A stretch of 9,566 bases of DNA from an uncultured Bacillus sp. GTDB lineage: Bacteria; Bacillota; Bacilli; Bacillales; Cytobacillaceae. The notes beneath the pieces were generated by a model, which worked only from the letters and a program-made list of their open reading frames with translations, made no database searches and was not told the DNA's origin. Made by a program: the position numbers and the translations under genes. The DNA is taken from NCBI GenBank assembly GCA_937894355.1, contig CALCRD010000124.1, positions 1 through 9,566 on the forward strand, read 5' to 3'. Positions 1-6,464 of the stretch are shown here, in pieces (the first letter of the stretch is position 1; every line of letters starts with the position of its first letter).

Positions 1-1
1 C

Positions 2-997
2 AGGAAGCCCCTTCTTCAATCAGACCGTAAGGTAGATAAGGAGGGGTTATTCACTATTCAAGGTCATCATATTTCTACAACTGCAAGTATCGGTATAGCA
101 TTTAGCTCCAGAAATAGTGGCCACACCGTTACAGAACTCATAAAAAAAGCGGATTCTGCCATGTATATATCCAAGAAATTAGGTAAAAACAATTATATTA
201 TTTACACCAAGGAAATTGAAAAAGAAGACAAATTTAGATTAATGCTTGAAGGTGGGTTAAATTCTGCATTAGAAAATCATGAATTCCTGTTAAATTATCA
301 ACCAATTGTTGATCTGAAAACTGGCCAAATTAATGCAGTAGAAGCCTTGATTCGTTGGAATCATCCACAACTAGGAATGATTGCTCCAAATGATTTTATC
401 TCAATAGCAGAAGAGAGTGGCCATATAAATTCCCTTGGGAAATGGGCATTACAAACAGCTTGTTTACAAAATAAAAAATGGCAAAAACTTGGTGCTCCAC
501 TATTTAAAATCTCAGTGAACATATCGGTCATTCAACTACAACATCCGCAATTTGTCGCTACTGTCAGGCAGATTCTGGAGTCGACCGGGCTTGAAGCAAA
601 ATGGTTAGACCTGGAAATAACCGAAAGTAATCTTATGGGGGCTACCGATTCAATAAAAGACACTTTTATTGAATTGAAAGAATTAGGGGTATCGATGTCA
701 ATTGATGATTTTGGAACTGGCTATACTTCACTTAGTTATTTGCGACTTTTCGCCTTTGATAAGGTGAAAATTGATCGAAGCTTCATAAATGAAATTGAAA
801 AAGATACGAATGGAAAAAAGATTACTTCTTCGATTATCTCTTTAGCACATAACTTAAATTTGAAGGTGGTTGCAGAAGGAGTCGAAACCAAAGATCAATT
901 ATCCTATTTAATGGATGAATTTTGTGATGAAGGACAAGGATTCTATTTTAGTTATCCCAGTCCAGCCCATTCATTACCTGCAGTAATAAATAATTGA
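2..997 (+). CDS. GGDEF-EAL cyclic-di-GMP signalling protein, C-terminal part (5' truncated by window edge)
   Basis: The frame is open from base 2, so the ATG at 161 is internal. The first about 50 residues match the end of a GGDEF domain (TASIGIAFSS, then ADSAMY, then GKNNY); the GGDEF signature itself lies before the window. An EAL phosphodiesterase domain follows. The residues the family needs for c-di-GMP hydrolysis are visible: EAL at 341-349, the Asn of SVNIS near 518, Glu of EITES near 614, Asp-Asp of DDFGTG at 704-709, Lys of KVKID near 767, Glu of AEGVE near 875 and Gln of GQGF near 935. The EAL domain therefore looks catalytically competent, cleaving c-di-GMP to pGpG. Whether the GGDEF half is active, and whether sensor or membrane domains precede it, cannot be seen. 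The gene ends in TGA just before a strong hairpin and converges on trpB. Family call is firm; physiological role is open. Confidence 0.93.
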   Translation, partial: RKPLLQSDRKVDKEGLFTIQGHHISTTASIGIAFSSRNSGHTVTELIKKADSAMYISKKLGKNNYIIYTKEIEKEDKFRLMLEGGLNSALENHEFLLNYQPIVDLKTGQINAVEALIRWNHPQLGMIAPNDFISIAEESGHINSLGKWALQTACLQNKKWQKLGAPLFKISVNISVIQLQHPQFVATVRQILESTGLEAKWLDLEITESNLMGATDSIKDTFIELKELGVSMSIDDFGTGYTSLSYLRLFAFDKVKIDRSFINEIEKDTNGKKITSSIISLAHNLNLKVVAEGVETKDQLSYLMDEFCDEGQGFYFSYPSPAHSLPAVINN

Positions 998-1021
998 CTA
1001 AATAGTTTTTCTTAAAGCCAA

Positions 1022-1052
1022 AAGAGACTAGCTCATTATGAGCTAGTCTCTT
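1022..1052. terminator. Two-way rho-independent terminator between convergent genes
   Basis: Perfect 14-bp inverted repeat, AAGAGACTAGCTCA (1022-1035) and its complement (1039-1052), with a 3-nt loop TTA. On the minus strand the stem is followed by TTTTGGCTTT and on the plus strand by TTACATTT, so T-tracts are modest but the stem is very strong. Its position between the EAL gene stop (997) and the trpB stop (1117) suits termination from both sides. Confidence 0.85.
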
Positions 1053-1116
1053 ACATTTCATGCTTTAGTCGCAGATAAATGCTAGTAAGCAACCGAAGAA
1101 TCAATATTATTTTACT

Positions 1117-2283
1117 TTATTTTTTCATCATATTAAACACTTGTTCAACATCCTTGTCACCGCGACCAGAAATATTGATAATGATCACTTGGTCTTTGGA
1201 TAAGGTTGGTGCAAACTTAAGTGCATAAGCCACAGCATGAGAACTTTCTAATGCTGGAATAATTCCCTCAAGCTCTGATAATATATGGAAAGCTTTTAAT
1301 GCTTCTTCACTTGTAACCGAAACATATTCTGCTCTTTCACTAGTTTTCAAATAACTATGCTCTGGACCACTTCCAGGATAATCTAATCCTGCTGCAACTG
1401 AATACGTTGGCATTGGGTTCCCTTGTTCATCTTGAAGCACTAAGCATTTGAATCCGTGTAACACACCAGTGGTACCTTGAGTTAAAGTTGCCGCTTCAGC
1501 TGGCTCAACACCGATTAAACGAACTGATTCATCTGGTATGTACTCGGCAAATGAACCAATCGCATTACTTCCACCACCAACACAAGCTAGAACGGCATCA
1601 GGTAGTCTTCCTTCTTTTTCCAAAATTTGCTTTCTGCTCTCTTTACTAATGATCGATTGGAAATGCTTAACCATCATTGGAAACGGATGTGGACCTACAG
1701 CTGAGCCCAATAGATAGAAGGTATTTTGATAATTTTGTACTAAGTCGGCAAAAGCCTCATCCACTGCATCTTTTAATCGGGCTTGTCCTTTTGTCACTTC
1801 AACTACTTTTGCCCCTAAAAGTTCCATTCGGAATACGTTTAGCGCTTGGCGTTTCGTATCTTCTGCACCCATGTAGATGGTACAATCTAATCCAAACATC
1901 GCACAAGCAGTTGCCGTAGCAACTCCATGCTGACCAGCACCTGTTTCAGCAATAACTCGCTTTGCTCCCATTCTTTTCGCTAACAAAATTTGACCCATTA
2001 CATTATTAAGTTTATGTGAGCCTGTGTGGTTAAGATCCTCACGTTTTAGGTATATCTTTGCTCCACCCAATTCCTTAGTTAATCGTTCAGCAAAATAAAG
2101 TGGAGTTTCCCGTCCCAAATACTCTTTAAAATAATAAGATAATTCTTCGTTAAATTCCGGATCATCTTTATATTTAAAAAATTCACTTGCTAAATAATCT
2201 AATACATTTTGAAGTTCACTAGGAACAAAACTTCCCCCAAATTCTCCAAAATAGCCTTCTGTCTCTTGACTGGCTTGGCTCAT
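1117..2283 (-). CDS. trpB: Tryptophan synthase beta chain, solitary copy
   Basis: 388 residues, usual length for TrpB1. The beta chain joins indole, channelled from TrpA, to serine in a PLP-dependent reaction making L-tryptophan in the cytosol. Visible landmarks: N-terminal YFGEFGGSFVP; PLP lysine K91 in NHTGSHKLNN; catalytic E113 in AETGAGQHG; the PLP phosphate loop GGGSNAIG (236-243); D301 in AGLDYPG; S372 in the C-terminal SGRGDKD. All match the canonical enzyme, and the length and motifs argue against TrpB2. The AUG at 2283 sits 10 nt after GGAG (2294-2297). An overlapping AUG inside the Shine-Dalgarno region is out of frame. No trpA or other trp gene adjoins it: downstream is a convergent gene, upstream an HD protein. 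Either the trp genes are split in this genome or this is an extra copy. Confidence 0.97.
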   Translation of the reverse strand: MSQASQETEGYFGEFGGSFVPSELQNVLDYLASEFFKYKDDPEFNEELSYYFKEYLGRETPLYFAERLTKELGGAKIYLKREDLNHTGSHKLNNVMGQILLAKRMGAKRVIAETGAGQHGVATATACAMFGLDCTIYMGAEDTKRQALNVFRMELLGAKVVEVTKGQARLKDAVDEAFADLVQNYQNTFYLLGSAVGPHPFPMMVKHFQSIISKESRKQILEKEGRLPDAVLACVGGGSNAIGSFAEYIPDESVRLIGVEPAEAATLTQGTTGVLHGFKCLVLQDEQGNPMPTYSVAAGLDYPGSGPEHSYLKTSERAEYVSVTSEEALKAFHILSELEGIIPALESSHAVAYALKFAPTLSKDQVIIINISGRGDKDVEQVFNMMKK

Positions 2284-2421
2284 CTAAACTCATCTCCTTA
2301 TTAATTCCTGCTAAGGGTAACTCTCACCGATTCGTCCATCACTAAGGACATGCAGAGATAGTGGTAGTTGCCCTCATAAATTACTATTGCTTTACACTCA
2401 GCTAATTGCCACTTGAATATC
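2284..2421 (-). promoter_or_regulatory. Structured trpB leader with GAG/UAG triplets; possible TRAP-type translational control site
   Basis: The predicted leader can form an outer stem, 2366-2374 with 2314-2322 (AGGGCAACU with AGUUACCCU, one mismatch), enclosing ACC/GGU pairing and a GUCC/GGAC hairpin (2346-2349 with 2334-2337). It contains many GAG or UAG triplets. The last four run GAG-AU-GAG-UU-UAG-AU-GAG at exactly 2-nt spacing across the Shine-Dalgarno and start codon (2296 down to 2279). The TRAP protein of Bacillus binds (G/U)AG repeats spaced 2-3 nt and blocks translation of some genes, so tryptophan-responsive repression is conceivable. The upstream triplets are not evenly spaced, and no T-box consensus or U-tract terminator was found. 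The link to TRAP is inference. Confidence 0.35.
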
Positions 2422-2427
2422 AAGAAA

Positions 2428-2457
2428 ATTATATCATTTCTTTTCTCAGGTCTTCAA
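2428..2457 (-). promoter_or_regulatory. Sigma-A type promoter for trpB with extended -10
   Basis: On the minus strand, TTGAAG (2452-2457) is separated by 18 nt from a perfect TATAAT (2428-2433) preceded by TGA, giving an extended -10. The start site would lie near 2421, leaving a leader of about 140 nt before the trpB AUG. No terminator is evident between the HD gene stop at 2505 and this promoter, so some readthrough into trpB is possible. Confidence 0.7.
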
Positions 2458-2504
2458 CTTCAATTTACATGATTCGTCATTATTCTCATTAAATCAAGTG
2501 GTTT

Positions 2505-3017
2505 TCATTGATAAAACTCATCGATTTTTTTATCTAATCGTTGCAGGCTCTCTATTGCCCGATCCTGATCAATATGTCGATAATGATGCAAGCCACCTGG
2601 TTCCTCATCCATTTCATCGGCTACCTTAATGACGCTTTGGAGGGTAGTTCGAACTACCTCACCCCCCGGAAGAAATGAATCAGTATGAAATAAAATTGCT
2701 AAAGCGATTTCTTTTGCTCTTACTGGATTTTCACCACATCGAATTAACAGTTTATGAGCCCTCTCTGCTCCTTTTATTGCGTGAATATCGTTTTGCCGAT
2801 AAAGTTGATAATCCCATTTCCCATCTTTATACCAAGTATAATGTCCAATATCATGAAGGAATCCTGCTTTGGCAGCAATATCGATATCAACACCTTGGTG
2901 TTTGGCCAACTTATAAGCGTGATACGCTACAGCAATCGCATGAGCTAATCCAGAACGAGTTATATATTTTTGAGCAATATGATGCTGAAATAAATCCGTT
3001 AGTTTTACATCCCTCAT
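2505..3017 (-). CDS. HD-domain protein, predicted metal-dependent phosphohydrolase
   Basis: 170 residues, soluble, with no signal peptide or membrane segment. The metal-binding pattern of the HD superfamily is visible in order: H26 in LAHA, the doublet H55-D56 in FLHDIGHY, H79 in DIHAIKG, H111 in ILFHTD and D134 in KVADEMDEE. Proteins of this fold hydrolyse phosphate esters or nucleotides on divalent metals, but the substrate cannot be read from sequence and I do not recognise a named orthologue. The extra histidines (79, 111) resemble the larger multi-metal subgroup more than the minimal H-HD-D set. The AUG at 3017 has a good AAAGGAAG site 6-7 nt upstream. The gene runs the same way as trpB, 221 bp before it, but trpB has its own promoter. 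Confidence 0.85.
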   Translation of the reverse strand: MRDVKLTDLFQHHIAQKYITRSGLAHAIAVAYHAYKLAKHQGVDIDIAAKAGFLHDIGHYTWYKDGKWDYQLYRQNDIHAIKGAERAHKLLIRCGENPVRAKEIALAILFHTDSFLPGGEVVRTTLQSVIKVADEMDEEPGGLHHYRHIDQDRAIESLQRLDKKIDEFYQ

Positions 3018-3018
3018 A

Positions 3019-3234
3019 ATATCACTTCCTTTACATGTTTTTATATCTCAGTTTATACAACATATGAAATGAGTATTGATAATGAAGGCTGTTTTCGTAA
3101 AGATTGTGATTAAAATCCAAAACCCGATTTTAAGGAAATTAAAATTTTTATTATTTTACCAAATACACAGAAAATTTCAACTATTTAACTCTATACAGAT
3201 AAAGCCCCCAGAAATTACTGGGGGCTTTATCATT
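3019..3234. other. Intergenic stretch upstream of the HD gene
   Basis: AT-rich and without a credible gene. It carries the HD gene's ribosome binding site at its left end and the terminator at 3198-3231. A short open frame on the plus strand here has no ribosome binding site and runs through that terminator into the IS remnant, so I do not consider it a gene. No strong promoter for the HD gene was identified. Confidence 0.6.
3198..3231. terminator. Orphan hairpin terminator beside the IS remnant
   Basis: Perfect 14-bp inverted repeat, GATAAAGCCCCCAG (3198-3211) and its complement (3218-3231), loop AAATTA. The A-rich and T-rich feet give TTTATC on either strand, so it can work in both directions. 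It ends 3 bp before the left inverted repeat of the decayed insertion sequence. No intact gene ends here on either strand. It may have served a gene on the minus strand that was displaced or destroyed by the insertion. Confidence 0.75.
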
Positions 3235-4065
3235 ATTAACATCTTAGGAGACCCAACCATACATCAACCAATTTCCTATCTACACTTTAAATAGATTTTT
3301 CCTATTTAATCTAGCTTGTAGACTTTTTTTCAGATTAGCTGATGAGCATTTGTTCCGTTCTTGGAAATTAAATAACCAGTTACATAGAATTCACTTATAC
3401 AACTGAATTAAATTTAAGCTTCCTAACAAACACTATTTCTCGGGTTTTACCGAAAGACTCACTCACACATTCTTTTACATTTTCTTAGGTTTCATTTTAG
3501 TGCCGTTCCATCAATGGTAGGGGAAGGTTAATTTAATATTTTCCTATGAAAATTAAATTCGAAAAATATTCCTCAACATGCAGACCACTTATTCCCATCT
3601 CTTGAAAGTTAGTACCTATTTGAATTTGGTCCCCTTACTCTTTCCAACAACCTTTTTAATGATTAGTTGTTGTTTTCATATCTTCATCTCACTTAATTTC
3701 CGTTCGGACGTTTTACCAAAAATTTCTTTACATCTTTGGTTTAAGGTTTTTCCTATTAGGAAGTTTGGTGGTTCTGGTTAAAACTGCCCTTTCTACGTAT
3801 TAATAATGATCATAAGTAGAAAATCCTTTTTCACCCAGTTGATGATAGATATTTCTTCAGGTTTCAAATTCTGGTTGGTATTCACTTTTTTGAGTCGATA
3901 AAAATGAATTTGTGGTTTTCAATCATCCTACAAAAACTGCTGTTTTGCCCACTAGACCATTTTGACCAGGAAACTAAAAATATCCTAAAAAGCTTCAAAG
4001 AACTAAACACTCGTTCACTTACGGAACGAACACTTATTTATGGCTGAGCCTCCTAAGATGTTAAT
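3235..4065 (-). mobile_element. Decayed insertion sequence, about 831 bp, with terminal inverted repeats
   Basis: ATTAACATCTTAGGAG at 3235-3250 recurs as an exact reverse complement at 4050-4065. Extending inward, 26 of 30 positions match. Both ends carry TTAA at the outer edge (ATTAA/TTAAT), so the ends could instead start at CATCTTAGGAG with a 4-bp TTAA target duplication, as in families that insert at YTAR or TTAA; the palindrome makes the two readings indistinguishable. Inside is no intact reading frame, only short minus-strand pieces broken by stops and shifts. The size is well below a functional IS with a full transposase, so internal deletion plus point decay is likely. I cannot assign the family. 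An extended -10 like sequence (TGCTATACT, minus strand, 4093-4101) lies just outside the right end, pointing inward. Confidence 0.65.
3290..4000 (-). pseudogene. Remains of a coding frame, probably the transposase of the IS remnant
   Basis: Reading the minus strand from about 3980 downward, protein-like runs appear in changing frames: PGQNGLVGKTAVFVG (about 3980-3935), then SEYQPEFET and, after one stop, IYHQLGEKGFSTYDHY (about 3890-3805), later CKEIFGKTSERKLSEMK (about 3735-3685), then FQEMGISGLHVEEYFSNLIF (about 3610-3550) and VKECVSESFGKTREIVF (about 3480-3430). Stops and frame changes separate them, and no start with a ribosome binding site is preserved. The pieces lie between terminal inverted repeats, which makes a transposase the natural guess, but I do not recognise a diagnostic DDE or HUH motif. 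The boundaries are approximate. Confidence 0.4.
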
Positions 4066-4206
4066 TGATTTATTTATTTTTATTACACTCTTAGTATAGC
4101 ACGGATCAAATGAATATCTCATTATATTTGTGACAGAAAGGTGAATTCTTCAAACTGTTTAGAATATTTGATTTTTCCGAAAATAAGCCCAATGTAAACT
4201 TTCTCA
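4066..4206. other. Intergenic stretch between IS remnant and RHH gene
   Basis: AT-rich, no gene. The only signal is a minus-strand extended -10 (TGCTATACT, 4093-4101) lacking a good -35, directed into the IS remnant. No terminator for the RHH gene was seen, so its transcript may run into the remnant. Confidence 0.4.
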
Positions 4207-4398
4207 TTAAAATTTTTTCTTCATCAACTTCTGCTTGTTCATCACTTCGAATGATTTTTCGATTATATCGGTTAATACATCACCTTTGTAAATTCTGCCT
4301 AGTTTTGTATTTTCTTGATAATATTCAACAATCATATCAAGTTTTTTCGCTGTTTCCTTTGTTACCCTAATATTCAACTGGACTCTACTTTCTTCCAA
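4207..4398 (-). CDS. Small ribbon-helix-helix DNA-binding protein (UUG start preferred)
   Basis: 63 residues from the preferred start. Predicted layout: beta strand RVQLNIRV (5-12), helix of about TKETAKKLDMIVEYYQE (13-29), turn, second helix starting YKGDVL (37-42) through about residue 53, then a basic tail (KQKLMKKKF). This is the pattern of Arc/MetJ-like RHH repressors, which dimerise and insert the strand into the major groove. The frame is also open to a UUG at 4434 and an AUG at 4422, but a perfect AGGAGG (4408-4413) lies 9 nt before the UUG at 4398, so I take that start. An unpaired RHH gene can be an antitoxin, plasmid-type regulator or small repressor; no toxin gene adjoins it. Just downstream is the IS remnant, and no clear terminator follows. 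Fold moderately sure, target unknown. Confidence 0.7.
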   Translation of the reverse strand: MEESRVQLNIRVTKETAKKLDMIVEYYQENTKLGRIYKGDVLTDIIEKSFEVMNKQKLMKKKF

Positions 4399-4572
4399 GA
4401 GATAAAACCTCCTAATCTCCATTTTGCCTTTCAATGGCTACCTAATACTTATTATATATGATTAATCACCCAAAAAACCATTTGGAATTTTACAAACCAA
4501 CTCTTACACATAAAAAAAAGGGTGAAACCTTCCCCTAAGAAGGTATTCCACATCCACCAAGTACAAAAAATA

Positions 4573-4600
4573 ACACGGAGTAATGAATTTCCCTCCGCGT
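4573..4600 (-). terminator. Terminator of the 115-residue protein gene
   Basis: 8-bp stem on the minus strand, ACGCGGAG with CUCCGUGU (4593-4600 with 4573-4580, one G-U pair), 12-nt loop, followed by TATTTTTTG. It lies 7 bp after the stop codon at 4608. The plus strand also reads TTTTTA after the stem. Confidence 0.85.
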
Positions 4601-4607
4601 TTTTATT

Positions 4608-4955
4608 CTAATTATTACTAGACTCACCTACTACAAGAGTAATACTCCAACATTCTTCATTTAACTGATCAAAGAACTTCATAGTCGAAACCCTTAAATT
4701 ATTAAGGTCTGGAGGAATTTTCACACCCTGTTGAATCAGGTAGTTTAGTAGATGATTTTGGGTTGCCTCTTCAAGCCCAAGGGTAGATAAATAGTAGGTA
4801 ATGAAGGTGTATCCATCCTCAGTCCACACTTGAGTAACAACAGGGCGTCCATCTTTAAGGGGGTTGGTATTTTCCCAAAGGGTACTTGATTCATCCCATT
4901 CCAATTTCCCACCATTTGTTATTTTTGGAGTGATATATTTCCTGTTCGTCTGCAT
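4608..4955 (-). CDS. Hypothetical protein, 115 residues
   Basis: I do not recognise this protein. It is predicted soluble: no signal peptide, membrane segment or repeats. The first 45 residues are polar and strand-rich (KYITPKITNGGKLEWDESS, then VVTQVWTEDGYTFITYYLS). The middle is helical (EEATQNHLLNYLIQQGVKIPPDLNN), and a strand-like end (CWSITLVVGESSNN) carries the only cysteine. The alternating strand-helix pattern suggests a compact alpha/beta fold. The start is well supported: AGGAGG lies 8 nt before the AUG. It is transcribed alone, with its own terminator (4573-4600) and a plausible promoter at 5039-5069 (TTAACA, 19 nt, TATAAT), giving a short leader. Neighbours (RHH protein and ilvE) give no functional hint. 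It is very likely a real expressed gene with unknown function. Confidence 0.82.
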   Translation of the reverse strand: MQTNRKYITPKITNGGKLEWDESSTLWENTNPLKDGRPVVTQVWTEDGYTFITYYLSTLGLEEATQNHLLNYLIQQGVKIPPDLNNLRVSTMKFFDQLNEECWSITLVVGESSNN

Positions 4956-5038
4956 CTAACTGACCTCCTATTCTCATTTCCCAATTTATCAACAAATTCA
5001 AAACTGAGCTAATCACGAGGCTGTGACAGTATTATTGT

Positions 5039-5069
5039 ATTATAGTTTTACTATTAGAAAAAATGTTAA
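5039..5069 (-). promoter_or_regulatory. Possible promoter of the 115-residue protein gene
   Basis: Minus strand TTAACA (5064-5069), 19-nt spacer, perfect TATAAT (5039-5044). The spacer is longer than the optimal 17, so activity is uncertain. The start would fall near 5031, about 75 nt before the AUG. Confidence 0.42.
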
Positions 5070-5149
5070 AATTGAATTTTTTAAGAATGTTTATCGATTT
5101 TCAATTGACTAAGTTTTAAAAATCAACGTTGAACATTAACATAGCAAAA

Positions 5150-5188
5150 AAAACGGGAATAAAATCTTAGCGATTTTACACCCGTTTT
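5150..5188 (-). terminator. Rho-independent terminator of the aminotransferase gene
   Basis: On the minus strand AAAACGGG (5181-5188) pairs with CCCGTTTT (5150-5157); after one T-T mismatch, GTAAAATC (5172-5179) pairs with GATTTTAT (5159-5166), loop GCTAA. The stem is followed by eight T residues including the foot. It lies 10 bp beyond the stop of the 5199-6278 gene and is one of the strongest terminators in the window. Confidence 0.92.
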
Positions 5189-5198
5189 CCTTTATAAA

Positions 5199-6278
5199 CT
5201 AATTTTCGCTAACTTCAATGACCCAATCAAACGGATCTTCAACTTTTCCGTTTTGAATGCCTGTCAAAGTATTGTATAATTTTTGAGAAAGTTCTCCAGT
5301 CTTACCATTGTTAATGATCATTTCTTCCTGCCAGAACAACTTGCCTACAGGTGAAATAACAGCTGCTGTACCTGTTCCAAATGCTTCCTCCAATTGACCT
5401 TGTTTGTAGGCCTCATGAACTTCAGCAATTGAAATTCTACGCTCAACAACAGGAACATTCCAATGTTTCAATAATTGAAGAATAGAATTTCTGGTAATCC
5501 CCTCTAAAATGCTACCATTTAATGCAGGCGTTAAAACTTCACCATTTATTTTGAAGAATATATTCATGCTTCCTACTTCTTCAATGTATTTCTTTTCTCT
5601 ACCGTCAAGCCATAATACTTGTGAATACCCTTTTTCGTCAGCTACTTCCTGTGCTCTCAAACTGGCAGCATAATTGCCTCCTGTTTTAGCAGTACCTGTT
5701 CCGCCTGCAACTGCACGAACATACTCTTGTTCGACAGCAATTTTAACTGGTGCAATTCCTTCTTTATAATATGAGCCCACTGGCGACATGATAATCATAA
5801 ACTTGTATTGAGTTGATGGACTCACACCCAAATACGGTTGCGTTGAAATGATAAACGGACGAATATAAAGAGATGTCCCTTCCACATTTGGAATCCATTC
5901 TCTTTCCAACCAAACTAATTTTTTCAAGGCTTCCAAAACAAGAGCTTCGTCAATATTTGGAATACATAACCGATCATTTGATTGATTTAATCTTCGGAAA
6001 TTTCTCTCCGGACGAAATAACAATATTTTCTGTTCTTTTGTTCGATACGCTTTTAGTCCTTCAAATACTGTTTGTCCATAATGAAAGACCACACATGATG
6101 GGTCTAAAGCAATTGGTTGGTAAGGAACAATTTGCGGATCATGCCAGCCCTTTTCTCCGTTATAATCCATCATAAACATATGATCTGTGAATATTTTCCC
6201 GAATCCTAAATTATTAAAATCAGGTTTTTCTTTTCTTGATGAGCTTAATTGAATTTTAATTGAACTGTGCCCGTCCAT
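5199..6278 (-). CDS. ilvE: Branched-chain amino acid aminotransferase (class IV PLP enzyme)
   Basis: 359 residues, close to the Bacillus paralogues IlvE and IlvK (about 356-363). It moves the amino group between glutamate and the keto acids of leucine, isoleucine and valine, the last step of their synthesis or the first of their breakdown. The PLP lysine is K198 in GTGTAKTGGNYAAS; the cofactor-ring glutamate lies in YIEEVGSMN (233-234); the substrate loop LEGITRNS is at 258-265; the phosphate-binding GTGTAAV is at 301-307. HYGQTVFEGLKAYR (66-79) is typical of the family. AUG at 6278 has AAGGAG 9 nt upstream. Transcribed alone between a good terminator and a probable promoter (6339-6368). No ilv or leu genes adjoin it, so synthesis versus degradation, and orthology to IlvE or IlvK, are undecided. 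Confidence 0.95.
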   Translation of the reverse strand: MDGHSSIKIQLSSSRKEKPDFNNLGFGKIFTDHMFMMDYNGEKGWHDPQIVPYQPIALDPSCVVFHYGQTVFEGLKAYRTKEQKILLFRPERNFRRLNQSNDRLCIPNIDEALVLEALKKLVWLEREWIPNVEGTSLYIRPFIISTQPYLGVSPSTQYKFMIIMSPVGSYYKEGIAPVKIAVEQEYVRAVAGGTGTAKTGGNYAASLRAQEVADEKGYSQVLWLDGREKKYIEEVGSMNIFFKINGEVLTPALNGSILEGITRNSILQLLKHWNVPVVERRISIAEVHEAYKQGQLEEAFGTGTAAVISPVGKLFWQEEMIINNGKTGELSQKLYNTLTGIQNGKVEDPFDWVIEVSEN

Positions 6279-6338
6279 TTTGCAAGTCTCCTTACTAAAA
6301 GTTTAATACAATTTTTTTTGTGAAAATCTATAAAGAAT

Positions 6339-6368
6339 ATTTTACATCTAATAGATATGCCACTACAA
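6339..6368 (-). promoter_or_regulatory. Possible promoter of the aminotransferase gene
   Basis: Minus strand TTGTAG (6363-6368), 18 nt, TAAAAT (6339-6344), about 60 nt before the start codon. The -35 is weak. An alternative TTGATA lies slightly upstream. The surrounding sequence is very AT-rich, so chance matches are common. No convincing CodY box was seen. Confidence 0.35.
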
Positions 6369-6422
6369 CATTTTATCAAAAATAATTAAAAATTTCGAAA
6401 AAAATTTAGAAATCCAACTAGT

Positions 6423-6445
6423 AAACTCCCCTTTTGGGGGAGTTT
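6423..6445. terminator. Terminator-like hairpin upstream of the aminotransferase gene
   Basis: AAACTCCCC (6423-6431) pairs with GGGGAGTTT (6437-6445), 5-nt loop. The T-tract is short on both strands, so efficiency is uncertain. On the minus strand it follows the SulP-ArsR operon and a possible 24-codon ORF (stop at 6465), and precedes the ilvE promoter, where a terminator would be expected. Confidence 0.6.
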
Positions 6446-6464
6446 GAATAAGCATAAAATTCAT

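Noticed and set aside
161..997. ATG at 161 as the start of an EAL-only protein
   Set aside because: The frame is open to base 2 and encodes the typical end of a GGDEF domain; no ribosome binding site precedes 161. The gene begins outside the window.
2284..2421. T-box or known riboswitch upstream of trpB
   Set aside because: No T-box consensus, specifier loop or U-tract terminator found, and no match to riboswitch cores I know. Left as an unassigned fold.
2675..3019. Open frame on the plus strand opposite the HD gene
   Set aside because: No ribosome binding site, and the minus-strand HD protein has clear catalytic residues. It is a shadow frame.
3060..3100. Fur box near the HD gene (GATAATGA-like words at 3077-3085, and similar near 2480 and 3803)
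   Set aside because: Only half-sites in AT-rich sequence and no iron-related gene nearby.
3076..3781. Plus-strand open frames in the gene-poor region (3076-3294, 3578-3781)
   Set aside because: No ribosome binding sites, low-complexity hydrophobic translations; one crosses a strong terminator and both overlap the IS remnant.
4527..4544. ACCTTC-CCCTAA-GAAGGT hairpin as a terminator
   Set aside because: Only 6 bp, and the minus-strand T-run is 8 nt beyond the stem; no gene ends there on that strand.
6301..6420. CodY box upstream of the aminotransferase gene
   Set aside because: The region is rich in AATTT/GAAA runs, but no stretch fits AATTTTCWGAAAATT well enough.
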